From positions 1 to 64,000 of the forward strand of contig JAJYIU010000006.1 in NCBI GenBank assembly GCA_021789895.1: a stretch of 64,000 bases of DNA, in the 5' to 3' direction. Below, in pieces: positions 17,422 to 27,930 of the stretch; within the stretch, counting starts at the first letter, position 1, and every line of letters starts with the position of its first letter. The DNA comes from Acidobacteriota bacterium (GTDB taxonomy: Bacteria > Acidobacteriota > Terriglobia > Terriglobales > SCQP01). Made by a program: the position numbers and the translations under genes. The notes below the pieces were generated by a model. That model worked only from the letters and a program-made list of their open reading frames with translations. It did no database searches and had not been told where the DNA came from.

Positions 17422-18570
17422 ATGCCGGCAGTGGAAAAACGCGATTATTACGAGGTGCTGGGAGTCAGACGCGACGCCAGCGAGCAGGAGATCAAGTCGG
17501 CCTACCGGCGCCTGGCGCTGCAGTACCATCCCGACCGCAATCAGGAGCCGCAGGCGGAGGATCGCTTCAAGGAAGCTTCCGAGGCGTATGGGGTTTTAAG
17601 CGACGGCGAGAAGCGGGCCCGCTACGATCGTTTCGGGCATGCCGGGGTGGGCAACGGCGGCGGCGGGGTGGAATTCGATCCCAACATCTTCGGCGATTTT
17701 TCCGACATTCTGGGCGACCTGTTCGGCTTCGACATGTTCGGCGGCGGAGCGCGCGCGCGGCGGCGTCCCCGTGCGCAGCGAGGCAGCGACCTGCGCTACG
17801 ACCTGGAAATCGCCTTCGAGCAGGCGCTATCGGGCACGGAAACCAAGCTGCAATTCACGCGTGAGCAGAATTGCGAAGAATGCAAAGGCACCGGCGGACG
17901 CCATGGGGCGGAGCCGGTGACCTGCCCGCAGTGCAGCGGGCGGAGACAGATCCGGCGCCAGCAGGGGTTTTTCACCCTTGCGGTCACCTGCCCGGGCTGC
18001 AAAGGCGCGGGACGGGTGATCCGCGAGGCCTGTCCGGCCTGCCGCGGCCGCGGCCGGAGCGAGCGCCCGGTGAACCGCCAGATCCAGATTCCCGCAGGGG
18101 TGGACGACGGCACGCAACTGCGGCTGCAGGGCGAGGGCGAGGCGGGAGTGAACGGCGGGCCCTCCGGCGATCTCTACATTGTCATTCACGTCAAGCCGCA
18201 TCCGTTTTACGAGCGCAAAGGCGACGAGCTTTATTGCGCCATCCGCATCTCGTTTCCCCAGGCGGCGCTGGGCTGCGAGTTCGAGGTGCCGACTCCGTGG
18301 GGACTGGAGAAGGTCGAGGTGCCCGCCGGCACGCAATGGGGAACGGAGTTGTCTCCCTTGAAAGGCAAAGGCGCGCCCCGGCTGAACGGGCGCGGGCGGG
18401 GCGACCTGCACGTGCTGGTGCATATCGAAGTGCCGGCGAAGATGACGCGCGAGCAGCGCGAATTGATGAAGCAGTTGGAAAGCGCCATGCCGGCGGAGAA
18501 CAAGCCATGCGAGCGCGACAGCCTGAAAAACCGCATTCATCAACTGCTGTTCCGTGTGGTGGGCAAGTAG
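17422..18570 (+). CDS. dnaJ: Chaperone DnaJ (Hsp40)
   Basis: A 382-residue type I J-protein. The J-domain (about 5-70) has [14 protein letters not shown] with the HPD triad that stimulates DnaK ATPase, and YDRFGHAG. A Gly/Phe-rich linker follows (about 75-115). The Cys-rich zinc region has [24 protein letters not shown] and CPACRGRG: all eight Cys are present but the second repeat has lost its two Gly positions. Two C-terminal beta domains ([20 protein letters not shown] onward) bind substrate. ATG 17422 with GGGAG upstream was preferred to the in-frame TTG 17410. It belongs to the hrcA-grpE unit (37 bases downstream of grpE). Confidence 0.94.
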   Translation: MPAVEKRDYYEVLGVRRDASEQEIKSAYRRLALQYHPDRNQEPQAEDRFKEASEAYGVLSDGEKRARYDRFGHAGVGNGGGGVEFDPNIFGDFSDILGDLFGFDMFGGGARARRRPRAQRGSDLRYDLEIAFEQALSGTETKLQFTREQNCEECKGTGGRHGAEPVTCPQCSGRRQIRRQQGFFTLAVTCPGCKGAGRVIREACPACRGRGRSERPVNRQIQIPAGVDDGTQLRLQGEGEAGVNGGPSGDLYIVIHVKPHPFYERKGDELYCAIRISFPQAALGCEFEVPTPWGLEKVEVPAGTQWGTELSPLKGKGAPRLNGRGRGDLHVLVHIEVPAKMTREQRELMKQLESAMPAENKPCERDSLKNRIHQLLFRVVGK

Positions 18571-18723
18571 CCACTCCATTAAAATGTGCGGTTTTCCACT
18601 GCGCAAAAAAGCTGAAAAAATATCGCCTTCAAAGTGAAACCAGGCGTCTAATCGAACCATCCATGCCTATGAAAACTGAGTGAGCTGAACGCAACTCAGA
18701 GTCGTTTGTGAGGAGGTAAAACC

Positions 18724-19209
18724 ATGCCCAATCGCGGTTTAATGCGGCGGGATCCATTCTGGCAGGAGCTGATGGATTTCCGCAGCAACTTCGATGACAT
18801 CGTCAACCGGTTTTTCCAATTCCCGCAGGCCGGCACAGAAGCAGGCGCCGGCGCCAACTGGGTACCGCCGGCGGAGTGCTATTTGAAGGACAATCGTTTC
18901 CATGTCCGCCTGGCGCTGCCGGGAGTGGAGGCGAAAGACGTCAGCATTCAAGTGCACGGCAATCAACTGACCATCAGCGGCGAGCGCAAGCAGGAACAGA
19001 AGCTGTCGGAGGAGAATTACGCGTTTCGCGAATTCAGCTATGGCAGCTTCCAGCGCATGATCTCGCTGCCGGAAGGGGTGAAGAGCGAGCAGGTCGAGGC
19101 GAACTACAAGAACGGCGTGCTTGAAATCACCGCTCCGGTGGCGGAAGCGGCGCTGCCGCGGAAAGTGCAAATCAAGACGTCGCCGGAGTCGAAGAGCATC
19201 GCGGCCTGA
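18724..19209 (+). CDS. Small heat shock protein, Hsp20/alpha-crystallin family
   Basis: A 161-residue ATP-independent holdase. The alpha-crystallin domain spans about residues 43-140 (VPPAECYLKDNRFHVRLALPGV, VHGNQLTISGERK, then EANYKNGVLEITAPV), with the conserved GVLxI-type motif as NGVLEI near the end. AGGAGG lies ideally before ATG 18724, so strong translation is expected. A 153-base gap separates it from dnaJ and could carry its own promoter, though no convincing -35/-10 pair was seen; a 6-bp inverted repeat CTGAGT/ACTCAG (18676-18699) sits in the leader. It completes a chaperone cluster that lacks dnaK. Confidence 0.93.
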   Translation: MPNRGLMRRDPFWQELMDFRSNFDDIVNRFFQFPQAGTEAGAGANWVPPAECYLKDNRFHVRLALPGVEAKDVSIQVHGNQLTISGERKQEQKLSEENYAFREFSYGSFQRMISLPEGVKSEQVEANYKNGVLEITAPVAEAALPRKVQIKTSPESKSIAA

Positions 19210-19231
19210 AGCCGCGGCATGCATCGGTCTT

Positions 19232-19303
19232 GCCGGCGTCCCGCCGGAATCGCGGCTAGAGAGAAAACCGCGCAGGTCCCCGGGACGCCGGCATTGTTGT
19301 TTT
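19232..19303. terminator. Long stem terminator-like structure between convergent hsp20 and argS
   Basis: GCCGGCGTCCC (19232-19242) and GGGACGCCGGC (19282-19292) are perfect 11-bp inverted repeats with a 39-base loop that contains smaller GC stems. The + side is followed by the T-rich ATTGTTGTTTT. It lies between the hsp20 stop and the argS stop and may end both transcripts. Confidence 0.55.
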
Positions 19304-19342
19304 CGCGCGGCGGGGATGGCGGCGATCCCTTCGCCGGCCAGC

Positions 19343-21484
19343 TTACATAGCGCGCGGGGTTTCGATTCCCAGCAACGCGAGCACGGCGGCGAGCTGCCGG
19401 CGCACCAGCGCGGTGAGCATCAACAACAGCCGGCGGCGGGCGGCGTCGGGCTCGCCCAGCACGGCAAAGCGGTGATAGAAGTTGTTGAAGTTTTGCGCCA
19501 GAGCGAAGGCGTATTTGGCCATGTGGGCCGGCTCCAGCGATTCCAGCGCGATTTCCAATTGAGCCTCCAGCCCGGCGGCGAGGCGGACGAGCGGCCAAAG
19601 GCCGGCGTCGGCGGCGAAGGCATCGAGCGCGGCCGGGCGATCGAAGGGGGCGGCCAGTTCGGCGGCCAGGCCGGGCTCGGCGGCGGCCTTGCGCAGAATA
19701 TTGCCAGCGCGCACGGCGGCGTACTGCACGTAAGGCCCAGTTTCGCCCTCGAAACTCAAAGCGTCTTTGAAATCGAAGGCGATGACGGTATTGCGGGTGA
19801 ATTTCAGCAGAAAATAGCGCAGCGCGCCCACCGCAATCGGCAGCGCCAGGGCAAACTGCTCTTCGGGGCCGAGCCCGGCATGGCGTTGGCGCACCTCGGC
19901 GAGGGAATCGGCGATCAGGCGATCGAGCAGATCGTCGGCCTTAACGCCCTGGCCTTTGCGTCCCGAAACTTCGAGGTGGGGACGGGCAAGGTCTTCGGGG
20001 CTGAGCTGGTAGCCGAGCTCGAGTGCGCAGCGCGGGGTGAGGGCGACCATGGCATAGCTGAAGTGGCGGCTCTGGCGCGCAGCCGCTTCATGGCCGAGGG
20101 CGCGCAGACCGGCGATCACGATTTCCTGCAAATCGCTCTGGCGGGAATCAATGACATTAAATACCCAGGCGGCATGGCCAAAGCGGGGCGCGTCCGGCTC
20201 GCCCTCGACCGCGCTCATCCAGACCGCGGGAGCGGCGGAATCGGGCCGGAAGCGGCGGCAGGGAAGCTCCAGGCCCAGCAGCCCGAATTTCCAAAGCTGG
20301 TAGGCGATGTCCTTGCCGATGTAGGTTACCGTGCCGTCGGAGCGGACCACCACCTTGGAAGCCTCGGCGGCAACGTCTTCCAGACTCGCATCTCCGGCGG
20401 CGGCGATGCGGGCGCCGGGGCGCTCCATCACCCAGCAGCCGGCATTTTTGCCGGACGCTTCCAGGCGAATGGCGCCGGCCTGGCGCAGCAGGGCGAAGGC
20501 GCGCGCCCAGAAGTTGAGGTGCAAAATTTCGCTTTCCCGGGGCAGCACATCGTAGGCGACGTTGATGCGCGCCATGGTGGTCAGGTGGGCGGCGACGACA
20601 GCGTCGGCGATGAGGTGCGCTTCCGGCGCCAGCGGCGGCTCGCCGGCCTCGATGGCGTGCAGTGCAGCCGCGCGCCAGGGGCGGGCATCGGGATCGGATT
20701 GATAGCGCTGCGAGATGCGCGCATAGACGTCCCAGCAGAGGTAATCGAAGCTGCAGGCGGCGCGAGGCGGGGCGGAATCGCGGCGGGGGACAAAATGCGG
20801 CCAGGGGGTGAGTTCACCGGCGGCAAATGCGCCGCGGCGCGCGTTGCGGGTGGATTCCAACGCCTGGCCGGGAGCGGGAAGATCGCCGCCCAATGCGCCG
20901 CGATGGGCAAAGGCGGCGGCGACGTCGGCCACCTGCACGCCGGTATTGTCAATGTAGTTTTGCACCTCGACCTGCTCGCCGCGGCGGCGCAGCAGGCGCA
21001 CCAGGGTGTCGCCCAGCACGGCATTACGCAAATGGCCGATGTGGGCTGCTTTATTTGGGTTGATATTGGTATGCTCAACTATTACTTTAGCTTTGTAGCG
21101 AGGGCGGGGCGGGGCGGAAGGGAAGGCGGCAAGGGCGTCCAGCGGGTCGGCGCCGGGGGGCTGGGCAAACAGCGCCGCGGTGAAGCCCAGGCGGCGCAGC
21201 AGGGCGGGGCGGTCGAGGAAAAAGTTGAGATAGCCGGCGCCGGCGATTTCGAGCCGGTCCAGGCCGGGCGGGAGCTCGAGCGCGGCCTGGATTTCCTGGG
21301 CGAGGACGCGCGGGGCGCGGCGGGCGACGCGGGCCAGCTCGAAACAGAGCGGGGAGGCGAAATCGCCCAACTCGGCGCGGGGCGGGGTTTCGAGCACGAT
21401 CTCCAGCCCGGCGGCGGCGGCGTAGTGAAGTTCAAGATGGCGGCGCAAGGCGTCGCGCAGGCTGTTTTCCAGTTGCAGGATCAC
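19343..21484 (-). CDS. argS: Arginyl-tRNA synthetase
   Basis: A 713-residue class I synthetase that charges tRNA-Arg. The N-terminal additional domain ends in GAGYLNFFL; the catalytic core has EHTNINPNKAAHIGHLRNAVLGD (HIGH motif) and QNYIDNTGVQVAD; the position of the KMSKS loop is occupied by EVSGRKGQGVKADD, as in other ArgS proteins of this type. The C-terminal DALR anticodon-binding domain ends LALLGIETPRAM. It is longer than the usual 550-590 residues, mainly through insertions around residues 205-250 and in the C-terminal half of the core. It diverges from mreB, with 206 bases between the two starts. Cytosolic. Confidence 0.93.
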   Translation of the reverse strand: MILQLENSLRDALRRHLELHYAAAAGLEIVLETPPRAELGDFASPLCFELARVARRAPRVLAQEIQAALELPPGLDRLEIAGAGYLNFFLDRPALLRRLGFTAALFAQPPGADPLDALAAFPSAPPRPRYKAKVIVEHTNINPNKAAHIGHLRNAVLGDTLVRLLRRRGEQVEVQNYIDNTGVQVADVAAAFAHRGALGGDLPAPGQALESTRNARRGAFAAGELTPWPHFVPRRDSAPPRAACSFDYLCWDVYARISQRYQSDPDARPWRAAALHAIEAGEPPLAPEAHLIADAVVAAHLTTMARINVAYDVLPRESEILHLNFWARAFALLRQAGAIRLEASGKNAGCWVMERPGARIAAAGDASLEDVAAEASKVVVRSDGTVTYIGKDIAYQLWKFGLLGLELPCRRFRPDSAAPAVWMSAVEGEPDAPRFGHAAWVFNVIDSRQSDLQEIVIAGLRALGHEAAARQSRHFSYAMVALTPRCALELGYQLSPEDLARPHLEVSGRKGQGVKADDLLDRLIADSLAEVRQRHAGLGPEEQFALALPIAVGALRYFLLKFTRNTVIAFDFKDALSFEGETGPYVQYAAVRAGNILRKAAAEPGLAAELAAPFDRPAALDAFAADAGLWPLVRLAAGLEAQLEIALESLEPAHMAKYAFALAQNFNNFYHRFAVLGEPDAARRRLLLMLTALVRRQLAAVLALLGIETPRAM

Positions 21485-21566
21485 GGGAATTTGGTGGATA
21501 CAACGCCGCCGCGGGCGCGACTAAGCAGTATAAAGCAGGCGGCGAGGAATTCAGCGCATTCCCGGC

Positions 21567-21595
21567 TTGGCCTGAGCCGGTGTTTCTTTTATTAT
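21567..21595 (+). promoter_or_regulatory. Putative promoter for the mreB operon
   Basis: TTGGCC (21567-21572) and TATTAT (21590-21595) with 17-base spacing match consensus at 4/6 and 5/6 positions. Initiation near 21602 would give an mreB leader of about 90 nt. Confidence 0.5.
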
Positions 21596-21600
21596 CGTAG

Positions 21601-22716
<1,116 letters not shown>

Positions 22717-22724
22717 GTGCCGGC

Positions 22725-24005
22725 TTGATCAGGCTACAACGCCACCGCGGGGCCGGAGTGCTGGGGCTACTGCTGCTGGCGCAGTTGCTGCTGCTGGGCT
22801 CTCAGCTCCGCTCGCCCGCCAATGGCATGCGGCTGGACCGGTGCTGGTCGCTGGCGCTGATGATGCCGTTCGAGCGCGGGCTGCAGGCCAGCATAGGTTG
22901 GGCTGCCGGCGGGTTCAAGCACTACATGATGCTGTACCGGGTGCGCCGCGAAAACGCGCAGCTTCGCGCCCGCATTGCGCAACTGCAACTGGAAAATGGA
23001 GAGCTGGCTTCGGCAGGCCGGGAAAACGACCGTCTGCGCCAGTTGCTGGGCTTGCATCCGCGATACATCGAGAAAACCCTCACCGCCACGGTCATCGGGC
23101 TGGGGCCGGCGCCGCAAACCCAGGTGCTGTACGTGAACCGCGGCGCGGACGAAGGAGTGCGGCCCGGCATGCCGGTGGTAACGCCGGAAGGCGTGGTCGG
23201 CAAGATCGGGCGGGTGCTCGAGCACGAATCGCAAGTCATGTATATCACCGATCCCTCCATCGGCGCGGGCGCCAGCAGCGAAGATGGCAAAGTGAGCGGG
23301 GTCTTGCGCGGCACGGGCGCGCTGGGCTGCCGCTGGGACTGGATACAGGATGGCCAGCCGGTGCAACCGGGGGAGTTGCTGGTGACCACCGGCCAGGACC
23401 GCATTTTCCCCCCGGGACTGCCGATCGGCAGGGTCGTTTCCGCCCATTCCGGGAACATGTTTCAGGAAATCGAAGTGCGCCCGCTGATCCGCATGACCGA
23501 GTTAAGAGAAGTCCTGATCGCGCTTCAACTCGGCAAGCTGCCGGCGTTGAGCGAGGGAAACAATCTTCTACAGGCGGGCGCAACGCCCAGCCGGCAGCAA
23601 CTGCCCCACCTGCCCGCCGCGGCGATCGGTCCCACCCAGGGCGCGCCGCTGCCGATTGCGGATTGGATCGCATTGCATCATCGGCAGGCGCCAGCCAGGC
23701 CGGCGGCGAAGCCCGGCGCGGCAGCGGCGGGAAGCGCGCAGCCACAACCGGGCCTGGCCGGGCCACCGGCGGCTGGAGCGGTGAATACGCCGGCCAAGCC
23801 CGGCAAGGCGCGGCAGCATCCAAGCGCGTCCAGGCCGCCTGCCACCACACACCTTCCGATCCGGCTGCGGCGGCGCACCGTACAGCCCGCGACACTGTCC
23901 ACACAGCCAGCCGCGCCGCCGGCTAAAAAAACGCCCTCCATCAAGCCGGGCGCGGCCGCTCCGGCGCCCCATAAGCCGCATACCCATCCGGCTAAGCTGA
24001 TTTAA
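22725..24005 (+). CDS. mreC: Rod shape-determining protein MreC with long disordered C-terminal tail
   Basis: A bitopic elongasome protein linking MreB and MreD to PBP2. TTG 22725, 8 bases after the mreB stop and preceded by TAGGTG, was chosen; the frame is open further upstream only inside mreB. Residues about 9-28 form the membrane anchor (GVLGLLLLAQLLLLGSQL), about 60-100 a coiled coil (LRARIAQLQLENGELASAGRENDRLRQLL), and about 105-275 the two beta-barrel domains (VLYVNRGADEGVRPGMPVV, VVGKIGRVL, LLVTTGQD). From about residue 283 to 426 the protein is a Pro/Ala/Lys-rich, low-complexity periplasmic tail, roughly 140 residues beyond the usual MreC end. Confidence 0.93.
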   Translation: MIRLQRHRGAGVLGLLLLAQLLLLGSQLRSPANGMRLDRCWSLALMMPFERGLQASIGWAAGGFKHYMMLYRVRRENAQLRARIAQLQLENGELASAGRENDRLRQLLGLHPRYIEKTLTATVIGLGPAPQTQVLYVNRGADEGVRPGMPVVTPEGVVGKIGRVLEHESQVMYITDPSIGAGASSEDGKVSGVLRGTGALGCRWDWIQDGQPVQPGELLVTTGQDRIFPPGLPIGRVVSAHSGNMFQEIEVRPLIRMTELREVLIALQLGKLPALSEGNNLLQAGATPSRQQLPHLPAAAIGPTQGAPLPIADWIALHHRQAPARPAAKPGAAAAGSAQPQPGLAGPPAAGAVNTPAKPGKARQHPSASRPPATTHLPIRLRRRTVQPATLSTQPAAPPAKKTPSIKPGAAAPAPHKPHTHPAKLI

Positions 24006-24161
24006 AATTGAGAGCATCAGGCGGCAGCGGCGTCCCGATTGCTTTTCCGCTCCACGCGGCCGACGCCGGGGTGGAGAATCCGTGCAAGCAGGAAAAGCTT
24101 GAGTTGAGCGCCCACCGCTGACGACAATAGACCCGCGCCCAGCGGCGGCGGACGGAATCGG

Positions 24162-24752
24162 ATGCGGGCAGGCCGGCGCCGGCTTCGCGGCCGGCGGCGC
24201 GCGAAGAAGGGACAGCGGCGCGGCGGCACATTGCAGGAAAGCTACGGCACAATTCGCGAACACGCGGCAGTCTATCGGGTTCCCGCCGGGCTGTTATTCG
24301 GGCTGCCGATCGCGGCGCTGCTGGCGCAAAGTTATCTGCCGCTGTGGATTCCTCCGCTGCACTGGCTGAATCTGCCGCTGGTGGCGATCGTGTGGATCAG
24401 CCTGACCTGGCGCAATCCGGTCAGTTCGATGCTTTGGGGAACGGCGATCGGGCTGACCCAGGACAGCCTGGCGCACATGCCGCTGGGCATCAACGGCATC
24501 AGCGGCACGCTCACCGGCTACATTGCGGCTTCACTCGGCGGCAGGGTGGACGCCGAGCATCCCTGGATCCGTTTTCTGCTGCTCTGGAGTTTGTATTGGC
24601 TGAATCTGCTGGTGTGGTTCAGCATCGAGAAGTACCTGATGGAAGCCGCCGTCGCCTGGCCGGGCTGGAACTGGATGTTTGCCTCGCTGGTCAATGCGGG
24701 GCTGGGAGTCGTGATATTCGCCGTATGCGACCGTTTTCGCACACTCCGATAG
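24162..24752 (+). CDS. mreD: Rod shape-determining protein MreD
   Basis: A small polytopic membrane protein with about five hydrophobic segments: LLFGLPIAALLAQSYLP, WLNLPLVAIVWISL, the SMLWGTAIGLTQDSL segment, FLLLWSLYWLNLLVWF and LVNAGLGVVIFAV. The GLTQDSL and LGINGISGTLTGY stretch is the characteristic MreD motif region. The start is uncertain: ATG 24162 gives an Arg-rich N-terminal tail of about 20 residues, while TTG 24231 gives a more usual length (173); neither has a strong ribosome binding site. The 156 bases between mreC and mreD hold no other gene. It forms the MreCD complex supporting PBP2-RodA. Confidence 0.87.
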   Translation: MRAGRRRLRGRRRAKKGQRRGGTLQESYGTIREHAAVYRVPAGLLFGLPIAALLAQSYLPLWIPPLHWLNLPLVAIVWISLTWRNPVSSMLWGTAIGLTQDSLAHMPLGINGISGTLTGYIAASLGGRVDAEHPWIRFLLLWSLYWLNLLVWFSIEKYLMEAAVAWPGWNWMFASLVNAGLGVVIFAVCDRFRTLR

Positions 24753-24798
24753 CCGCGGCGCGCGCGGGCGAAGCTGAGCCCGCCGCTGCGAGGCGCAA

Positions 24799-26790
24799 AT
24801 GAAACCGCAGCAGGACGCGATTTCCGGGGCGCGGATGCTGGTGCTGCAAGGGCTGGCGCTGATCACGCTGGCGTCCATCGGCTATGGATTCTGGCGCCTG
24901 CAGATCGTGCACCATGCGTACTACGCCCGGCTGGCGAGCGAAAATCACATTCGCTACGAGCCCATACCGGCGCCGCGCGGGCTGATCGTGGACCGCTTTG
25001 GCCATCCGATCGTGGACAACCGTCCGACGTTCGACGCCTTGCTCGAGCGCAACCTGATGCGCGGGCGGCAGGCGGACCTGCCCCTCATCGCGCGCGGCCT
25101 GGGCTTGCCGGCCGGGGCGCTCGAGGCGCAATACCAGGCGGCGGCGCACTTGCCCGATTACACGCCGCTAATCGTCAAGCGCCGGCTGAGCCTGGCCGAC
25201 GTAGCCTTCATTGACTCGCATACCGACCAGTTTCCCGAGCTGCGCACGCTGATGGTGACGCGGCGCGTGTATCCGCCGAACGGCCTAGCGGCGGCCATGC
25301 TGGGCTATGTCGGGCTCGCCGACGCGCGCCAGACGCAGCGCTGGCGTCTGGCGCCGGACACGGTGGTGGGCAAGGCGGGACTGGAGGAGTTTTACAACCG
25401 CTATCTGATGGGTGTCGCCGGGGCGCAGCGGATGGCGGTGGACAGCCGCGGCCGGATCATGGCCGTGCTCAGCGCCCTGCCGCCCCAGCGCGGCCGCACG
25501 CTGCGCCTGACGCTCGATAACAATCTGCAAATCGCCGCCGAGGCCGCGCTCGGCGAGCGCAACGGCGCGGTGGTGGCGCTCGACCCGCGCAACGGGCAGG
25601 TGCTGGCCATGGCCAGCCGGCCCGGCTACAATCCCAACGATTTCGTCCACGGCATTCCCGCCGCCGAGTGGCGCGCGCTGCTCGACAATCCCGACCATCC
25701 GCTGCTGAATAAAGCCATCCAGGCGCAATTGGCGCCCGGCTCGGTGTTCAAGCTGGTGATGTCGTCGGCCGGGCTGGAAACCGGGCTGGCGCAGAAGCTG
25801 ACCGTGAACTGCCAGGGCAAGGCGGTGTTTTACGGCCACATTTACAAATGCCATGCGGTGCACGGAATCACGCGAGTCCGCAAAGCGATCGCGCAATCCT
25901 GCGACGTTTATTTTTATACCCTGGGCAATGAGTTAGGCATCAGCACGATCGCGAAGTACGCCCGGGGCCTGGGGCTGGGCCGGCCCACCGGCATTGACCT
26001 GCCGCACGAAGCGGCAGGCATGATTCCGACTCCGGCCTGGAAGATGCGCCGCTACCATCAGCCGTGGTGGCGGGGCGAAACCATCAGCGTGGCCATCGGC
26101 CAGGGTCCGATCACGGTGACGCCGCTGCAACTGGCGCATACCGTGGGCGGCATTCTCGAGCACGGGCGGCTGATGCGCCCGCACCTGGCCTTCAACGGGG
26201 AAGTGCCGGCCGGCGAGCACGACCCTATCCGCGAGCCGGAGGAACTGGATTTTCCGCTCAGCGAGGCGACCGTGCAGACGATCGAGGCCGGCATGGCGGG
26301 CGTCGTCGCGCCGGGGGGAACGGCGGCCAGCGCGCAGATTCAGAACGTGGATTTCGGCGGCAAAACCGGCACGGCGCAGACGGTTTCGGAAAGCTATTTC
26401 CGCCGCGCCGGCGGCGGCCGGCGGCTGGTGGACAACGCCTGGTTCGTGGGCGCCTATCCGTTGAGCGATCCGAAGATCGTGGTCGCGGTGCTCTATGAGC
26501 ACGGCGCGCTCAGTTCCTACTCGGCGCGAATGGCCGCCGAGGTGATCGAGAGTTATATCGAAGAGCAGCAGACTCCGCGGCAGATCAAAGCGGCCTGGCG
26601 ATGGACGGAGCCCGGAGCGCGGGGCGCCAGCCATCCGGAACGCCTGTTCTGGGTGCAAAGCAGGTGGAGACCGGAGGCCGCCGGCAGCGCCAACGCGCTT
26701 TTGCACCGCTACCAGCCCGCAGGACAGCCGGAAGAACCGCGGCGGCATTTAGCGCTATGGCTGGCAAGATTTGGGGTTAAGGCGAGCTAA
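24799..26790 (+). CDS. mrdA: Penicillin-binding protein 2 (elongasome transpeptidase)
   Basis: A 663-residue class B PBP cross-linking peptidoglycan during elongation. An N-terminal membrane anchor (about 12-32) is followed by the pedestal (APRGLIVDRFGHPIVDNRP) and transpeptidase domain. The catalytic motifs are complete: SVFK with Ser315 and Lys318 (APGSVFKLVMS), SCD at 367-369 (AQSCDVYFYTLG) and KTGT at 522-525 (FGGKTGTAQTV). The C-terminal 60 residues after IEEQQTPRQ are an extension of unknown role. It is followed after 3 bases by rodA, its glycosyltransferase partner. Sits in the inner membrane with the catalytic domain in the periplasm. Confidence 0.95.
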   Translation: MKPQQDAISGARMLVLQGLALITLASIGYGFWRLQIVHHAYYARLASENHIRYEPIPAPRGLIVDRFGHPIVDNRPTFDALLERNLMRGRQADLPLIARGLGLPAGALEAQYQAAAHLPDYTPLIVKRRLSLADVAFIDSHTDQFPELRTLMVTRRVYPPNGLAAAMLGYVGLADARQTQRWRLAPDTVVGKAGLEEFYNRYLMGVAGAQRMAVDSRGRIMAVLSALPPQRGRTLRLTLDNNLQIAAEAALGERNGAVVALDPRNGQVLAMASRPGYNPNDFVHGIPAAEWRALLDNPDHPLLNKAIQAQLAPGSVFKLVMSSAGLETGLAQKLTVNCQGKAVFYGHIYKCHAVHGITRVRKAIAQSCDVYFYTLGNELGISTIAKYARGLGLGRPTGIDLPHEAAGMIPTPAWKMRRYHQPWWRGETISVAIGQGPITVTPLQLAHTVGGILEHGRLMRPHLAFNGEVPAGEHDPIREPEELDFPLSEATVQTIEAGMAGVVAPGGTAASAQIQNVDFGGKTGTAQTVSESYFRRAGGGRRLVDNAWFVGAYPLSDPKIVVAVLYEHGALSSYSARMAAEVIESYIEEQQTPRQIKAAWRWTEPGARGASHPERLFWVQSRWRPEAAGSANALLHRYQPAGQPEEPRRHLALWLARFGVKAS

Positions 26791-26793
26791 GGC

Positions 26794-27867
26794 ATGGGAC
26801 AGTGGCGAGATTTCGACTGGTATCTGCTGGGGCTGGTGCTGATGGTCTCGATTCTGGGCGTTTTGGAGATTTACACCTCGACGCACGGCACGCGCTTCGC
26901 CGGAGCGGCCGGACGGCAAGTGTTTTACATCGGGCTGGCGCTGGCGGTGATGTTTTTGTTTTCGCGCATTTCCTATCATCGCTGGTTGGCGCTAAGTCAT
27001 TGGCTTTATGGGGTTTGCCTGCTGGCGCTAGCGGGCGTGCTGGCGGTAGGGCAAACCATCTTCCACTCGCGGCGCTGGATTCCTATTGCCGGCATCCATC
27101 TTCAAGTATCCGAATTCGCCAAACTGGTTATAATCGTTGTAGTTGCGCGCTATTGCAGCGAACTCCGGCGCGTCACCTGGCTGGATATCGTCCGGCTTGG
27201 GGTGCTGGTGGGGCTGCCGATGGCGCTGGTAGCGTTAGAGCCGGATTTAGGGACCGCTTTAACCTACGCACCGATCGCCGCCGTAGGGCTGTTTTTGGGC
27301 GGCTTGAGTTGGCGGCAGGGCGCCGCGCTTTTATTGCTGGCGCTGCTGGTGCTGCCGGTAGGGTGGCACGAGTTGAAGCCATATCAAAAAGCGCGGCTGG
27401 AAAACTTCATGAACCCGAGTACCGATCCCCTGGGGCGGGGCTATCAGCTACTGCAATCCAAGATCGCGGTTGGCTCGGGCGGCTTCTGGGGACAAGGGCA
27501 GGGGCGCGGGACGCAGGTGCAGGGCGCGTTTCTGCCGGTTTCGCAGGCCGATTTCATCGCCGCCGCCTACGCGGAAGAGCGGGGTTTGGTCGGCGTCTTC
27601 GTGCTTCTGGGTTTGTACTTTCTCATTCTCATGCGATTGTTGGCGGATGCCCGGACGGCGCCGGACCGCGCCGGCGGCTTTCTGGTGGTCGGGGTGGCGG
27701 TGTTATTGGCGTTTCATATCGCCGTCAACCTGGGCATGGTGGTGGGCTTTATGCCGGTCACGGGCATTCCGCTGCCCTTCATGAGTTCGGGAGGATCTTC
27801 GCTGTTGTTTTTGTTTGCGGCGCTGGGCGTGATCATGAACGTCCACATGCGCCGCCTGGTGAACTGA
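26794..27867 (+). CDS. rodA: Peptidoglycan glycosyltransferase RodA (SEDS family)
   Basis: A 357-residue polytopic SEDS protein polymerising lipid II in the elongasome. Seen: about ten membrane segments, HSRRWIPIAGIHLQVSEFAKL, ALEPDLGTAL with the essential loop Asp region, the large loop HELKPYQKARLENFMNPSTDPLGRGYQLLQS, LPVSQADFIAAAYAEE, and the final GIPLPFMSSGGSSLL motif. It directly follows mrdA, giving the usual PBP2-RodA pair, and closes the mre/mrd block. The next 255 bases form a structured leader before the RNase gene. Confidence 0.95.
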   Translation: MGQWRDFDWYLLGLVLMVSILGVLEIYTSTHGTRFAGAAGRQVFYIGLALAVMFLFSRISYHRWLALSHWLYGVCLLALAGVLAVGQTIFHSRRWIPIAGIHLQVSEFAKLVIIVVVARYCSELRRVTWLDIVRLGVLVGLPMALVALEPDLGTALTYAPIAAVGLFLGGLSWRQGAALLLLALLVLPVGWHELKPYQKARLENFMNPSTDPLGRGYQLLQSKIAVGSGGFWGQGQGRGTQVQGAFLPVSQADFIAAAYAEERGLVGVFVLLGLYFLILMRLLADARTAPDRAGGFLVVGVAVLLAFHIAVNLGMVVGFMPVTGIPLPFMSSGGSSLLFLFAALGVIMNVHMRRLVN

Positions 27868-27930
27868 GAATTGCGCCGCGAGCGGTTAGGGCCGCCGGCG
27901 GCGGGAAAAAAAATTCGGGCTCCGCTGGAT

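Noticed and set aside
18676-18699. Possible RNA thermometer in the hsp20 leader (CTGAGT/ACTCAG hairpin)
   Set aside because: The hairpin does not pair with the AGGAGG ribosome binding site, and no anti-Shine-Dalgarno U-rich partner is visible; it is only a 6-bp repeat.
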